Shown in pieces: positions 12,101 to 22,218 of a stretch of 64,000 bases of DNA (position 1 is the first letter of the stretch; each line of letters begins with the position of its first letter). The notes under the pieces are model-generated. The model ran no database searches, was not told where the DNA came from, and was given only the letters and a program-made list of their open reading frames with translations. The stretch is from Asterias amurensis (lineage: Eukaryota; Echinodermata; Asteroidea; Forcipulatida; Asteriidae): positions 17,541,501-17,605,500 of the forward strand of contig NC_092650.1 of assembly GCF_032118995.1 (NCBI RefSeq), read 5' to 3'. The position numbers and the translations under genes are program-made.

Positions 12101-12155
12101 GACACAAAAAGAAAATATGAAGCTACCCCAGCCCCCCGAAGGTACTACATATTGA
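6174..12155 (+). CDS. UBE2V2: ubiquitin-conjugating enzyme E2 variant (UBE2V1/UBE2V2, MMS2-like), four coding exons
   Basis: UEV proteins are catalytically inactive partners of UBC13 (UBE2N) that orient acceptor ubiquitin for Lys63-linked chains in DNA-damage tolerance and immune signalling. Coding exons are 6174-6177, 9667-9815, 10540-10662 and 12021-12155, giving 136 aa (human UBE2V2 is 145). Exon 1 supplies only ATG plus one base; its donor is GTGAGT and the acceptor TTTCAG at 9666 restores the frame to [19 protein letters not shown], which matches the family N-terminus including the Phe (F10) that packs on UBC13. Later blocks are [10 protein letters not shown] (25-34), TGMIVGP (43-49), [13 protein letters not shown] (69-81) and the C-terminal [11 protein letters not shown] (123-133). 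No E2-type active-site Cys context is present, as expected for a UEV. All introns follow GT-AG. Vertebrates have two paralogues, so the V1/V2 choice is arbitrary. Confidence 0.96.
6379..6441. repeat. compound hairpin in UBE2V intron 1
   Basis: ATTAGTTGCG, CGTAACCCT and CTCCCGAC at the left are mirrored by GTCGGGAG, AGGGTTACG and CAACTAAT at the right, making a stem of about 25 bp with small bulges. The core resembles the hairpin series at 19622-19900. Confidence 0.65.
6655..6743. repeat. small foldback, arms about 13 bp
   Basis: CACCACTTTTTTA at the left end is inverted as TAAAAAAGTGGTG at the right end. It lies in UBE2V intron 1 and has no coding content. Confidence 0.55.
6863..9172. repeat. 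2.3-kb segment bounded by inverted 48-bp repeats with a perfect palindrome
   Basis: A block of about 48 bp at 6863-6912 (CAGTCCGCGCAAAGTGCAG, then ATAAGGCAACGTTGCCTTAT, then TGTGCAAC) is repeated in reverse orientation at 9124-9172. Each block contains the 20-bp perfect palindrome. The DNA between is very AT-rich with no transposase, though it carries a LINE relic. It could be a large non-autonomous transposon or two separate insertions of a small palindromic element. Confidence 0.6.
8470..8725 (-). mobile_element. LINE 3' end fragment (CR1/L2-like)
   Basis: On the minus strand, 8576-8720 encodes the last residues of a non-LTR reverse transcriptase [17 protein letters not shown], then [18 protein letters not shown], ending in a stop. 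The WN-LP...FK-LK-Y pattern is typical of CR1/L2-type C-termini. It is followed by a short 3' UTR with GGCGCTATAAATACC and an AT-rich tail near 8475-8510. Only the 3' end remains, as is usual for 5'-truncated LINE copies. It sits antisense in UBE2V intron 1. Confidence 0.75.
9336..9425. repeat. dispersed repeat, copy 1
   Basis: The block GTGGGTGTAGCTACCC ... TCTGACGTGGTCAACCG ... CCAAAA recurs at 44416-44495. It is followed by a tRNA-like stretch (9437-9470) and a (CAAA)n run at 9477-9501, which suggests a SINE remnant. Confidence 0.5.
9827..10205 (-). mobile_element. full-length tRNA-derived SINE
   Basis: Read on the minus strand, it starts near 10205 with a tRNA-Ser/Leu-like head (GGCCGAGCAGTTAAGAGC, then a B box like GGGTACGAATCCC). 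The body contains GACACTTAACTACTGC. It ends in a tail with GGCGC...TAAATACC and CGCTATATAAGACTTTGG followed by (ATT)n at 9835-9853. It lies antisense in UBE2V intron 2. The tail resembles the 3' end of the LINE at 8470-8725, so that LINE class may mobilise it (inference). Confidence 0.8.
10962..11247. mobile_element. Family D MITE in UBE2V intron 3
   Basis: The left end ATCCCAATTTTATAACACTGC and right end GCTGAAATTGGGCC are inverted copies. CTG precedes the left end and CTA follows the right. Interior TGCTTA and TAAGCA motifs match other family D copies. It is GC-richer and older than 45276-45507. Confidence 0.7.
11310..11940 (+). mobile_element. tRNA-derived SINE pieces interrupted by a MITE
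   Basis: tRNA-like B boxes occur at 11322 (GGTTCAAATCC) and about 11586 (GTTCGAATCCC), and A-box-like TAGCTCAGTTGGTAAAGC at 11442. The segment TTGTGACTGGCAC...GAACAAAG appears at 11361 and again at 11841, so at least two SINE copies are present. A 197-bp MITE (11606-11802) splits the array. A C-run near 11487 marks an internal simple repeat. All of this lies in UBE2V intron 3. Confidence 0.65.
11606..11802. mobile_element. MITE with 18-bp inverted ends
   Basis: CAATAGACCAATCCACTA at the left pairs with TACTGGATCGGTCTATTG at the right (16 of 18 positions). The 197-bp body contains several CACGTG-like motifs and no coding sequence. Confidence 0.7.
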
Positions 12156-13204
12156 TCCCTCCGCTCTCCCCTTCTCTCCCGGTCGATATATCTTTCATAC
12201 ATTGGCAGCTCCAGGTTTGTCGTAAACAGGGCCGGTAATACTAACACCATCTCCCCTGGTTATTCATGACGTGTATAGACGATGTGACCTCTGACGTCAC
12301 ACGAAAACCATAACATGATTCACGCGCATACCGCCGGGCAAAACCTTTGTGTTTTGGCAGCCAGCTAGAAAGTGTACGCAATCTTACTGTGACTGCGCAA
12401 CTCAGTGCCTGGCGAAACATGACGTATAGAGTGTTTTGTCAACAGAGGGCAGTTTGAATGTAAACATAGGTCACATCGTCTATACTATAAACTATAAACC
12501 ACGTAGGTACTCTTATTATCCGTAAGCCTTTTTGATTTAGACACCCCTATTGCAGTTTCGTTCCCCAAGACATACACATACTTTCCTACTATAAGCCTGG
12601 ATGATTAGTGCGACTAAGCGTCAAAGTCCCAACTAGTGATCGCTGAGTTGAGTTGCAACTGCCCCTTTCAAACTACTTGGTTAATCGTGCCACCACGGCT
12701 ACTACAAACAAAATCGCAAGTTCCTGCTTTGTGAACCGATTGTGTTGCTCACCACTATTTACAACAACATAATTTTCTTACAAAAAGGAATCAGACACCA
12801 GTGACACAATCCTTCACACCTTTCAGCGTAAATTTTAATTGCGCCCATAACAAACAATTTGTTACAATGCGACTTGAGGCATTAAAAATTAATCATGACT
12901 AGTGTGGAAAGCACAGCTGGTCAAGTATTAGTGTTACTAGTTGCCCAGGCTTACTGCCTACATTTGAGTAGCTTGAATTAAAAACTTGAATACAAAAAAT
13001 GGTCAAGCAAGAAGGAGGAATGTTTGTAAATTTACTTTATTTTGCACCGATCTCTTTGACTGTATTCCCCCTTTTTTTGGCTTACTATTTTTGCTGCTTC
13101 AATCCTGGATCTGCCACTGCCACACGCACCCTGCTGACCAAGCAAGTCCGTCTTGCTGTATATATATATACAAAGCTCCAATGTAGGCTGTTTTGTAAGA
13201 TCAG
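12156..13204. other. UBE2V 3' flank
   Basis: This is the probable 3' UTR and flank of UBE2V. It holds the MITE at 12273-12485. The nearest poly(A)-like hexamer I see is ATTAAA at 12881-12886, so the transcript end is uncertain. Confidence 0.4.
12273..12485. mobile_element. MITE with 18-bp perfect inverted ends
   Basis: GTATAGACGATGTGACCT at the left is exactly inverted as AGGTCACATCGTCTATAC at the right. TA dinucleotides at the ends would fit a Tc1/mariner-type target, but this is uncertain. It lies about 120 bp after the UBE2V stop codon and probably belongs to its 3' UTR. Confidence 0.8.
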
Positions 13205-13335
13205 GGGTGGATTTCACAAAGTGTTAGGACTAGTCTTGTCTCGAGTTAGGAACAGTTACTCGTCCTAACTTAGGACTATCCATGCAATTTGTATATCTCC
13301 TAGGACTAGTCCTAAGCTCTTTGTGAAATCGACCC
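13205..13335. mobile_element. Family E MITE (CWG target)
   Basis: Ends GGGTGGATTTCACAAAG and CTTTGTGAAATCGACCC are flanked by CAG on both sides (13202-13204 and 13336-13338). The interior is a series of TTAGGACTAGTCCTAA palindromes. Confidence 0.85.
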
Positions 13336-13562
13336 CAGTTCCATAATGCTGGATTTTAACTCAATTAGTTTGTTTTATTTTCTCAACAAGGAGATATAGA
13401 ACTCCACCAAAACCACCATCTGAAAGAAAATGTGACTCTTTAAGGTGTAGTGGACAGGGCTATAGACATGATTATACTGGGTCTGTTGGTGGTTAATGGA
13501 ATTACAACTTCTAAACCAGCCCTGCTCTAAACCATGTTACTGTATGCATGCCTACCGTTACA

Positions 13563-13706
13563 TTATAATGCCCCCTGGTCATTGCTTTGGTGCTCTTAAA
13601 ACGCTCCGTTAGAAATGAACAATTTCCTCATAGGGTGCCCTTTACCAAGGAGAAAATGTCTTGGTGCCCTTGCCCTTTCAAAAAATGAAGCATACAGGCC
13701 TGAAAG
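13563..13706 (+). repeat. Family G dispersed repeat
   Basis: Landmarks are GGTCATTGCTTTGGTGC, CCTCATAGGGTGCCCTTTA and AAAATGTCTTGGTGCCCTTG. The same block recurs at 23205-23385, 24660-24785 and 37226-37352. I see no clear terminal repeats or coding capacity. Confidence 0.7.
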
Positions 13707-14318
13707 TCTGCTATATTTCCTTACATATATATTTTCCAAGAATTACTGAACGCACACTTTACCAAGTTCATAAAATATTAAAATCATTTGGTCTTATAAA
13801 AAATGTGTATGCCCCAGTTTTTAAGAAAAAAACCTGTAGTGCAGGCGTGATTGATGTTGAAGTTCAAGCCCCAACAATGTGTCTTAATTTGTAAATTGTA
13901 TATAACGATTCGCGATACAAAAAAATAAGAAGAAATTGTGTCACTTTCTTGAGTAACTCAAATTTCCTTGAATGCACCAGTGGAAAACAACTTGTGTTGA
14001 TTCCTAACTCAACAAGCAGATATTTGGGTATTCCGTTACACTTCAACCTGTAACCTTGGGTTGAACAAGATTATTAAGATTTATATTCAAAATGATGTAT
14101 TGATGTTATCATACACATTGTGTAGTGGTTTATATCAAGACATCACACTTAGCAATAAGTCCAAAGTTGATCTGGTGAAAGCAAAGTCCGACTTTATTTT
14201 ATAGTTCATACGGGAGAAAAAAAACACTTGTTTAGCACCGCTTTCGTTTGTCCGTAATACTTTAAAGCTTCTGCATAATATGTAGTAACGGCTGCCGACT
14301 TGGCAACCGCCCCAGTAA

Positions 14319-14471
14319 AGGCCCGGTCCCACTGCAGCGATAAAGAGAGCAATAACGATGCAAAGATAACTCGTGTGCGTATTCTGCGTGGAGCAATTCA
14401 ACCAATAGAATGCGTTCTCTTAGCATCTTATTTGTTATCGTTCTCACTATCGCTGCAGTGGGACCGGGCCT
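14319..14471. mobile_element. PIF/Harbinger-like MITE, TAA target
   Basis: Near-perfect 24-bp inverted ends begin AGGCCCGGTCCCACTGCAG and close with CTGCAGTGGGACCGGGCCT. A direct TAA lies on each side (14316-14318 and 14472-14474), which matches the 3-bp TWA target of PIF/Harbinger elements. The 153-bp body is non-coding. Confidence 0.8.
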
Positions 14472-15174
14472 TAACCATCACAAGAGGGCAGTTTAACAAA
14501 TTATCATGTAACAAAGACTAATCTTAATCTTTGTGAAGTGATGAAGGCCTGGCCCTTTTACTGTACCATTCAATGTGTTAATTATGCCTTAGATTCGTTT
14601 TTTTCATTATGAATTTTAGTAAGTAATATCACTAAGCATTTTAATTAGTATTATCTACGAAATCAGGAAACAAAGTAATAAATTCTTCAACCAATCCTTT
14701 CATTTATAAAAAAAAGTGTGTAATCAACATCATTAAATTACTAAATAATGCTAATTAGTAGCTTTAGCTACTACACTGTAGTCTAACTTGTAACAAAATA
14801 TGTGTACTACATTCTCTTGATGTTTAATTTGTTTTTTTTAGGCAAACAAAATAATTTCCCTCATGTACATCAGCTCATAAATTGGTGTAGCAATAAGAAG
14901 TCTTGTTTTATGTGTTATTTAGGACTTTCTGTTCCAGTCTTGCTTTATTCATGAACATCATTTGAATGAAGGCGTTGCAGTTTATTGTCCCCAACCACTA
15001 ACGGGTGAGGTTTTTTATTAGACACTGCTTATCGCGACAGTTATTGTGAAAACCCAGGTAAATGCATCAAAATGCAATGGAGTGTGCTGGAAGACTTCAA
15101 TGCTAATGAACATGTAAAGCCCAAGTAAGATGCTGAATGCTGCACTGTGCAACCCAGTATAGGACTTGGGTTGA

Positions 15175-15198
15175 CCATGGAGGAAGAATCCTCCATGG
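15175..15198. repeat. CCATGGAGGA hairpin
   Basis: CCATGGAGGA and TCCTCCATGG flank a 4-nt loop. Related CATGGAGGA hairpins or half-hairpins occur near 5871, 16130 and 17838. Confidence 0.6.
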
Positions 15199-15487
15199 GA
15201 TGACTGATAACTGCAACATAAAACAGTTAAATTTTCCCCGTTGCATTTTGTTGCTTAACAGGTTCAGGATGGACTTTGTTTTAGTTGCAGTTTTGTTTGA
15301 AAGCTTTTTGCTGAATCTAATCCCGTAGGAAAGGCCTTACCCTTCAGTAAGAACACCCTTTAGATTGTTTTTGGTGATTGTTCAAAGATGATTATTAAGT
15401 TTGTAAGAAAAAAAAAGTCACAACGGTGACAGGGTATCCTGGCTGGCTCGATCTCACAAAAAGACACTTCGGGTCATTATCACCACA

Positions 15488-15560
15488 GTGATTTGTATTG
15501 TGGTTGTGTGGTTTAAACTGCAGGACATGCAATTTTAAGGTTGTGGGGTCGAATCCCACA
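15488..15560 (+). mobile_element. tRNA-like SINE fragment
   Basis: GTGGTTGTGTGGTTTAAACTG followed by GTGGGGTCGAATCCCAC gives A-box-like and B-box-like segments, but the cloverleaf is incomplete, so this is a SINE head and not a working tRNA. Part of the upstream block recurs near 47125. Confidence 0.5.
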
Positions 15561-15727
15561 ATTTATTGCTGATTTCACAATTTCGACCAGAACAAGAGTT
15601 GTGGGTAGTTTCTGAATCACAATTTCCTGGCTTGTGCAATTCATAGTCATAGAAGTTTAATCAAGTTCTCTTGATGACATGGAGACCATCTAAATTAACA
15701 ACAAAATAAATCACATTTGCTTAGCAA

Positions 15728-16114
15728 TTAAAGGCAGTGGACACTATTGGTAATTACTCAAACTAATTATTAGCATAAAACCTTTCTTGGTGATGAGTAA
15801 TAGGGAGAGGTCGATGGTATAAAACATTGTGAGAAACAGCTCCATCTGAAGTTCCATAGTTTTTGAGAAAGAATAATTTTTCAACAAATTTGATTTTGAG
15901 ACCTCAGATTTAGAACTTGAGTTCCTGAAATCAACCATCATAACGCACACAACTTTGTGTGACAAGGGTGTTTTTTTCTTTCATTATTATGTCGCGACTT
16001 AGATGACCGATTGAGCTTAAATTTCCACAGATTTGTTATTTCATGCATATGTTGAGATACACCAACTGTGAAGGGTAGTCTTTGACAATTACCAATAGTG
16101 TCTACTGCCTTTAA
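15728..16114 (+). mobile_element. Family A MITE, complete
   Basis: TTAA, then AGGCAGTGGACACTATTGG at the left, and CCAATAGTGTCTACTGCCT, then TTAA at the right. The central GAGACCTCAGATTTAGAAC region is the family's inner inverted block. It is non-coding. Confidence 0.92.
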
Positions 16115-16409
16115 GATTAACCATAGAGTTCCTTCCTCCATGGATTAACACACATCTTGAGATCAATTGTGTCCCTTTGTGAAACCGAACCCCTGGATTA
16201 ATATCTGAGTGAAGTTTGATTGTGGATTTGTATGTAAAAATGTTGTGTTTTATTTCATTTGGCTGATTAAAACAACAACAAATTATACGATGATTGTATT
16301 AGACGGGTATCAATGATTACAAAGGCCTCGAACTTTATATGTAAGAGGACAAGGCTACTTTGTCAAATAGTTTGCTATTTTCTTGGTAAACTTTTTATGA
16401 GGTTACACA

Positions 16410-16557
16410 CCTATATTCCGACACCCCCTATGTTTCGACACCCCTGTGTTCCATCAACTCGGCCTATATTTTGACATCCCTATGTTCTGACACCCCTTTA
16501 TTCCGACACCCCTTTACTCTGACACCCTTATGTTCCATACACCCCTATGTTCTGACA
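16410..16557 (+). repeat. minisatellite, unit about 17-18 bp
   Basis: About eight imperfect units of the type CCCCTATGTTCCGACA follow each other. No other feature overlaps it. Confidence 0.8.
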
Positions 16558-18720
16558 AGACAAGTAATTTTCGCATAATTACTACTCTGTTGGCGCTAAT
16601 AAAAACACAAGTTGTATTATAGGTTCCCCGGCGAGTTTCGGGTCCTTGAGTGAAAAAAAGGGGGAAAAACTAAAAAAATAAATAAGTCCTATAACACACC
16701 CCCCCCCCCCCCCCCCATCCTGACATCATACAGGCCCAAAATTAATTGAAGACAGCCCTACATTCATAGTTTTTGGTCTGTAATTCCCAAATCACTTATT
16801 TTGTTTTTTAAACGGGTCGGACCCCATCCTCTTCTGTGGCTTGTTGTAAAAAGGACATTGTTCAGTATTGTAATTGTATAAAGATTATCAAAGATCAGAC
16901 GAAACAAGCAGGTGCAGCCAAATGTTAAGGCATATATATATAAAAGCAGAGCTTGAGATACATGTGCAACGCAAAAGCAGTTTTATTTAATTTATTAAAC
17001 ATTTTTTGTGTGGGTGTCACTGGTGGGTGTGCCCCCGCCCCCTCTTTCTCTTCTGATAATGCCACTGCTACTGCTAGTGGTATCAGATGATAATATGTGG
17101 TTCTTCATTGATATAGATTCAACGGAACCTCATTTCCGAAGTTAAAACACAAAATGTTATCTTTGGTCCTCTTCTTTTTTATGGGCAAACACTTTCGATA
17201 TCACATCAATGAACTAATAATAGAGATTACAATAAACCAGTATCACCGACTGATGAGGGCGTACGACCACCAACAAAATAATTAATATTATGAGTTATCG
17301 CTGAGGGCGTCCTTAGTCAGATCTCTATTTTTACCACAAACTATTTTATTGTTTACAATGTTTCCCCAAAACATTTTATTTGTTTAAAACATATTAAGTT
17401 ATTTAAAAAATATTTAAAAATTATAACGATATTCTCTTTGCATAAGAATTTTTCTTGATTTTTTTTAATGAGAAAAACGTATTTTTGTGACCGTCTGGTT
17501 GTTCACGTTTGCTCACCGAATAGATAACTGATTGAACAATCAAAACATGACATCATCTTCGGACGAACAGAAAATAGTTTTTTTAAGAGGGAGGAAAAAA
17601 ATACGCAAATTCCCACGGTTCCAGGTAATTCATTAAAACGCTATTTAATAAATACAATGTAAATGATTAGTTTCATAAGTAGGGGGGCTTTTATCTCTAA
17701 ATAAGCGTCACAATGCTTCACAGAGAGCAGTGAATAAACGTCTGACTGCGACTGGTTTTTACTTTCCGCCGAAGAACTAATAAAAGAGAGGAAAAGGTAG
17801 GCGTTTCACTTTCGTAATTTCTGTATCTGTATATTCATGGAGGAAGAATGAGCATCATCCATAGTGGTCCAGTTCTGTGGAATTACACAGAAGCTATAAT
17901 TACTGCCTCTGTTGCCCCAGCCCTGACCTTGGCCTAAGTGCTCCTTTATTTCAAAATCTCCCCACCCACAGTTTAGTTTTGTTTTGGTTAAAATTAAATA
18001 ATAATATGTATGGAAGTGCCCATGTTATGAATGATCAATCAATGAATAAAGTTTTCAATTTCATTGAAAACAGCTCAAACTAAATCACATCTAGTCAATT
18101 AATACAGTTTGTTGCAAACTTGATGTGACTCCAAGTTATTCGTAAAACAATGACGAGGACAAGGGTTGATCCACTATCTATCGTCTACACAAAAGGGTAG
18201 TTTTGATGAATGGTTGATTTGTCACTTTGTGATGTCGGTGCGTGTGTGTGTAGATTACTTTACTGTAAGTAACTTAGGACTTGAACCATTAAATTTGCAC
18301 GTTTTACGATTGTGTCAGATAATTATTTTTTAAAGATTGATGCTAATTGCTATTTATGAATAGGAGTGCTTGTTTGTGACTTTTATGTTTTTCACAGATG
18401 ATTGTGGTGTTTTGAGCGTATTTCAAATGAATGTTGTGTTTTAAACGTATTCTAATCTAGATCTATTCCACGGATTAGCACAATTTTATGACTTCGCTCT
18501 GCCTGCCTGCCCTCTTCATATTATCATAAGCAGCCTGTTCTCTGTTTTGAGTCAATACAACATCAAATGAAAGCCGAGACTGCCATTTCTTCCCCTCATG
18601 TGTACAAAAACACCAAATGAACCCCATCACCAATGAATCCATCATAGCGATGTACAATACACGAATGTGTGTACATGTAGGTGGAGGTCAATAATGACAA
18701 GGCTGTACATGTTTCAGGGT
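16558..18720. other. intergenic, no gene seen
   Basis: AT-rich DNA with a C-run near 16699-16716 and a weak foldback near 17222-17330 (AGAGATT against ATCTCT plus two GAGGGCGT motifs). I see no exon with a recognisable product. Confidence 0.4.
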
Positions 18721-18722
18721 GT

Positions 18723-18970
18723 ACGAGTCAACTCAGTCCAAGTCAACTCTGTCTGAAGTCGATCTTGGTCCTAAGTCAAGTCGGTCAGAAAATTTAATAA
18801 AGTGTTTCTGTTAGTTAGACTGTGTAGTTGGCGGAGAGTGTCAGGATGTAATTTGCTTCAGATTGACTTTTCTTTGGTCCAAGATGAGTTCGGACCGAGT
18901 TGACTTTGGACCGAGTTAACTTAGGACCGAGTGGACTTTGGATAGAGTTGACTCGGACTGAGTTGATCAG
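18723..18970. repeat. foldback array of GAGTCAACTC-type units
   Basis: The left part has repeated AGTCAACTC-type words (18727-18790) and the right part has repeated GAGTTGACT-type words (18885-18965), so the two sides are inverted to each other around a 90-bp centre. A tandem repeat arranged as a large inverted repeat is the simplest description. Confidence 0.65.
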
Positions 18971-19276
18971 TAGCCAGTACCCTTTATATATGATTGTACC
19001 ATCAGTGCTTATAAATCTTTAAAGGCCTAAATAGAAAGATTTTTAATATCATATATGTCATTATGTCTAATAGCCTTGTGGCCATTGTGGGAGAGTCTGC
19101 ACTCTTAACGATTTGGCTCTTGACACTGTTGTCTGCTTTTAGCCCATCGGCTGTGTGTCTCAGTCTTTTTCCCAATCCGATCTTTGATGTCATCAATCCA
19201 GATCCACCTTTTGGGGTCAAGGGGTCTTCGTGTTCGAGCACACTCAACTCAACAGTATAGGTGCAATAATCGTAAC

Positions 19277-19621
19277 TAAGCTTGGGCGATATCGATTTAT
19301 TTTATTCACGATATATCGCCGACAATATATCGTTATATTCAATACAGTCGCGATTAATTAAATTTGCTATCAGTCTTCAAACTCCCAGTGGAAGTTGAAG
19401 AAGAGACAGTCGTAGCATAAGAGAGGTGTTCTAATGACCTATTCCTCTGGTTTTACTCCAAACCTATGGGGGGGCAAAATGTCTCAGCTTGGAAATACAC
19501 TGTAATATTGCGATGCTTTATCGATTCGATATTTCGATTAAAAACAAATCGATCCGATATCGAAATCGCTTCCAAATTAGTATCAAGATATTCGATAATA
19601 TTGTGGTATCGCCCAAGCTTA
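19277..19621. mobile_element. hAT-like MITE with 8-bp target duplication
   Basis: Inverted ends TAAGCTTGGGCGATA and TATCGCCCAAGCTTA bound a 345-bp non-coding body. They are flanked by an exact direct repeat ATCGTAAC (19269-19276 and 19622-19629). Eight-bp duplications are characteristic of hAT transposons. ATCG-rich motifs at both sides extend the terminal similarity. Confidence 0.88.
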
Positions 19622-19900
19622 ATCGTAACCCTTCCTCTCTGTCGGGAGTATGGTCAATAATCATAACCCTCCTCCCGCCGTCAGGAGGAGGGTTAAGATT
19701 AAATCACAACTACCCTCCTTCCCTTGTCGGGAGGAGGGTTATGATCCAGATTCCCCTTGGGGGGGCAAGGGGTCCACGTGTTTGAGTAGACCCTGCGGTA
19801 ATCATAGCCCTCCTCCCGCCATCAAGAGGTGGGTGCGATTAAATTACAAATCTACATGTACATGTACCCTCCCTCCTGCTGTGTCGAGAGGAGGGTTGCA
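19622..19900. repeat. series of CCCTCCTCCC hairpins
   Basis: Three to four successive hairpins have stems like AACCCTCCTCCC and GGGAGGAGGGTT (about 19668-19696, 19711-19742, 19806-19834 and 19866-19898), separated by short AT-rich spacers. A G-run near 19761 and the motif GGGGTC at 19769 lie between. Confidence 0.65.
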
Positions 19901-20052
19901 ATTGTTGCAACTGCATTGTACCTCCACAGACCCTTTGAGGAATTTTCCCTTTTGCTTTGGTGATGTGATCAAACCATGAAGTTTGCGGTACATGTTTGTA
20001 CCACCACCATGTGTAAGTCTTGTTTGAGCGGTGTTGGTTCTGAGAAGAACTG

Positions 20053-20306
20053 GGCCCAATTTCATGGCTCTGCTTACCGCCGAATTCTGCCCTTACGATC
20101 GCGATTCCCCGCTTAAGGGCAAGCGCCGAACTTCTGCGCTAGCCTTGTAAGCATAGAATGCCTAGTAGGCCTAACGTGGAGTACGCATGCGCAGAAGCCC
20201 AAATTCGCCGCTAACCCGTGAAATACACTTGTCGTAAGCACAGAATTCCCTGCTTCCCTAAGCGCCGATTCTGTGCTTACGGTAAGCAGAGCCATGAAAT
20301 TGGGCC
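20053..20306. mobile_element. Family D MITE with 26-bp inverted ends
   Basis: GGCCCAATTTCATGGCTCTG at the left is exactly inverted at the right. CTG flanks both ends (20050-20052 and 20307-20309). It is GC-richer than other copies, with repeated AAGCGCCGA-type words inside. Confidence 0.9.
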
Positions 20307-20309
20307 CTG

Positions 20310-21094
20310 GTGGTTGACATTTGACAACTCAACATTTTCAGGACCAAGAGATTTAAAGATGATGGTCCTACCACAAACCTCACCAATGTACTTTCCCATG
20401 CAAAGTTTCACATCCTACTTTTATGCAGTTTTTTATATGTACATGATTTACCATAGTACTTCTATAGTATACACTTACTGCTAATTTTCAAAAAGCTACA
20501 ATGTAAGCCTAGTTCTTAAAAATCTACATAATTGTAAATTGTATGATACATGTAGATTAGGTCCCATGCAAAAACTGATCCTTTAACATTGAGAATATGT
20601 AAATTATTTGTAAAAAAACATCAGCAAAACAAATCACAAATTCTTTTAATTTGTTCAATTTCTAAAAACTTATTTGCAAAGGTATTTATTAATGGCAACA
20701 ACAGTGTGAGGAGCCAGTTTTCACCACGAGGTGATGACCTTGGTTGACCAGCTGCTTCTAAATGACCTCTCCTTTCGGTTCAGTCAGTTAACAGCTGCCA
20801 GCCACAACCTCATCGCACTCATTGATTGCCTATTTGGGCAATTCCACACTAATGGACCATAACACCATAACAAAATGTACATGTACTTTGTAGCTTTAAA
20901 AAACTCCTCCACAAAATATTCCACTGCACTACACTGTAGTGACTTGCGATAGTGATTCTAGTATATGTACAGTACAGTAGGATTACACAGTAGTGTACAC
21001 AATGTACAGTTACATTGTGATTGTCCTATAATTACTTTGACAGGATATTATGTAATTATGTTATGATACACAAATGTAGAGACAGTATATAATA
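20310..21094. other. intergenic, no gene seen
   Basis: AT-rich DNA with many TGTACAGT-like and TACATGTA words and no recognisable exon or transposon end. Confidence 0.4.
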
Positions 21095-21312
21095 GACCCT
21101 TCCCATGAAATATGTAAATTGCACGTAGTGCGTGCGCACTGACGTTTTGGTTGGCAAAATGAGGGAACATCGCGCTGTTTTGTACATGGCTAATGGGTGC
21201 GTGACGCAGACGCGATTGCGCGTCTGCTTAGTGCACAACTTTATGGCGATAGCCAACCAACAGGGTCTGTACGCATGCGTGAATGTGATTAGCATATTTC
21301 ATGGGAAGGGTC
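21095..21312. mobile_element. MITE with 19-bp inverted ends
   Basis: GACCCTTCCCATGAAATATG at the left and CATATTTCATGGGAAGGGTC at the right are inverted copies. The 218-bp GC-rich interior (repeated TGCGCGTCTG-type words) contrasts with AT-rich surroundings. No transposase is present. Confidence 0.85.
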
Positions 21313-22218
21313 CATTGTGTGACTACTGAGAATAGTAATGTCGATGGAGGTACTAACACAATCATACATGGATCTACATTAGATGGTTGTATCATGGAAG
21401 TAAAACTCTACCTCCTTCATGTACATGTTCATCTCAGGCCGAGTAAAGAACAAAACATGTTTCACGCCTGGGTTTTTCAAAAAAAGGAGGAAGAGGGGCT
21501 TTTTTATTTTGTATTTTTTATTTCAAGATGGCTGCCATTTATTGTTAAAATTTGAAATATCCATTGTTTTTTCTACTGCTGAAATACACAATAACATTAA
21601 TGAAACAATTTAGTCAAGGCATTCAGACAAGACATTCAGATTGATTTTGCTGAAATCATTAAAATAACCCTATTTAAAAATTTTAAAAATGTGCATAAAA
21701 AAAATTTAAAAAAAGGAGGCAGCCTGTAAAAAGGAAGCGGGCGAGGACACTAAACAGGTTTCTTTTTTTACTTGGCCTAATGTACTTGTGTACAATGTAC
21801 AGTTTTTCCAGAATACACAGTGCACTGTATCATGTATTCGTTTTTTTTTAGTACAATTGTACTTGTTTACTTGGCATGGGCCTTTAGCGCTTGGCCACAA
21901 ACGTGCAAGGTTTCAAATGGCAGTTTAAGAACGAGTCACTTCTATTTTATTCCAATTCATAAATGCCTTTTTGGATGAAAGGTGTATATAAAGTAAGAAA
22001 CTCTGTAAAACTTATCTGTTTTCCGCATTTTTTCCTTGAGCTCTGTCTGTGTGTATTGCATTTTTATGACTGCACGACAGTTTTCGGATATGCATTTGTG
22101 CGCGTTCGTAGTAGTATGTATCTTTGTATTCATGGGCCAAAATGGCACGGCGAGATCGATCACCCCTGGGAAACAACCAGTTATAAACAGCTCCAGCTGG
22201 TCAGTAGTTATTATAAAC

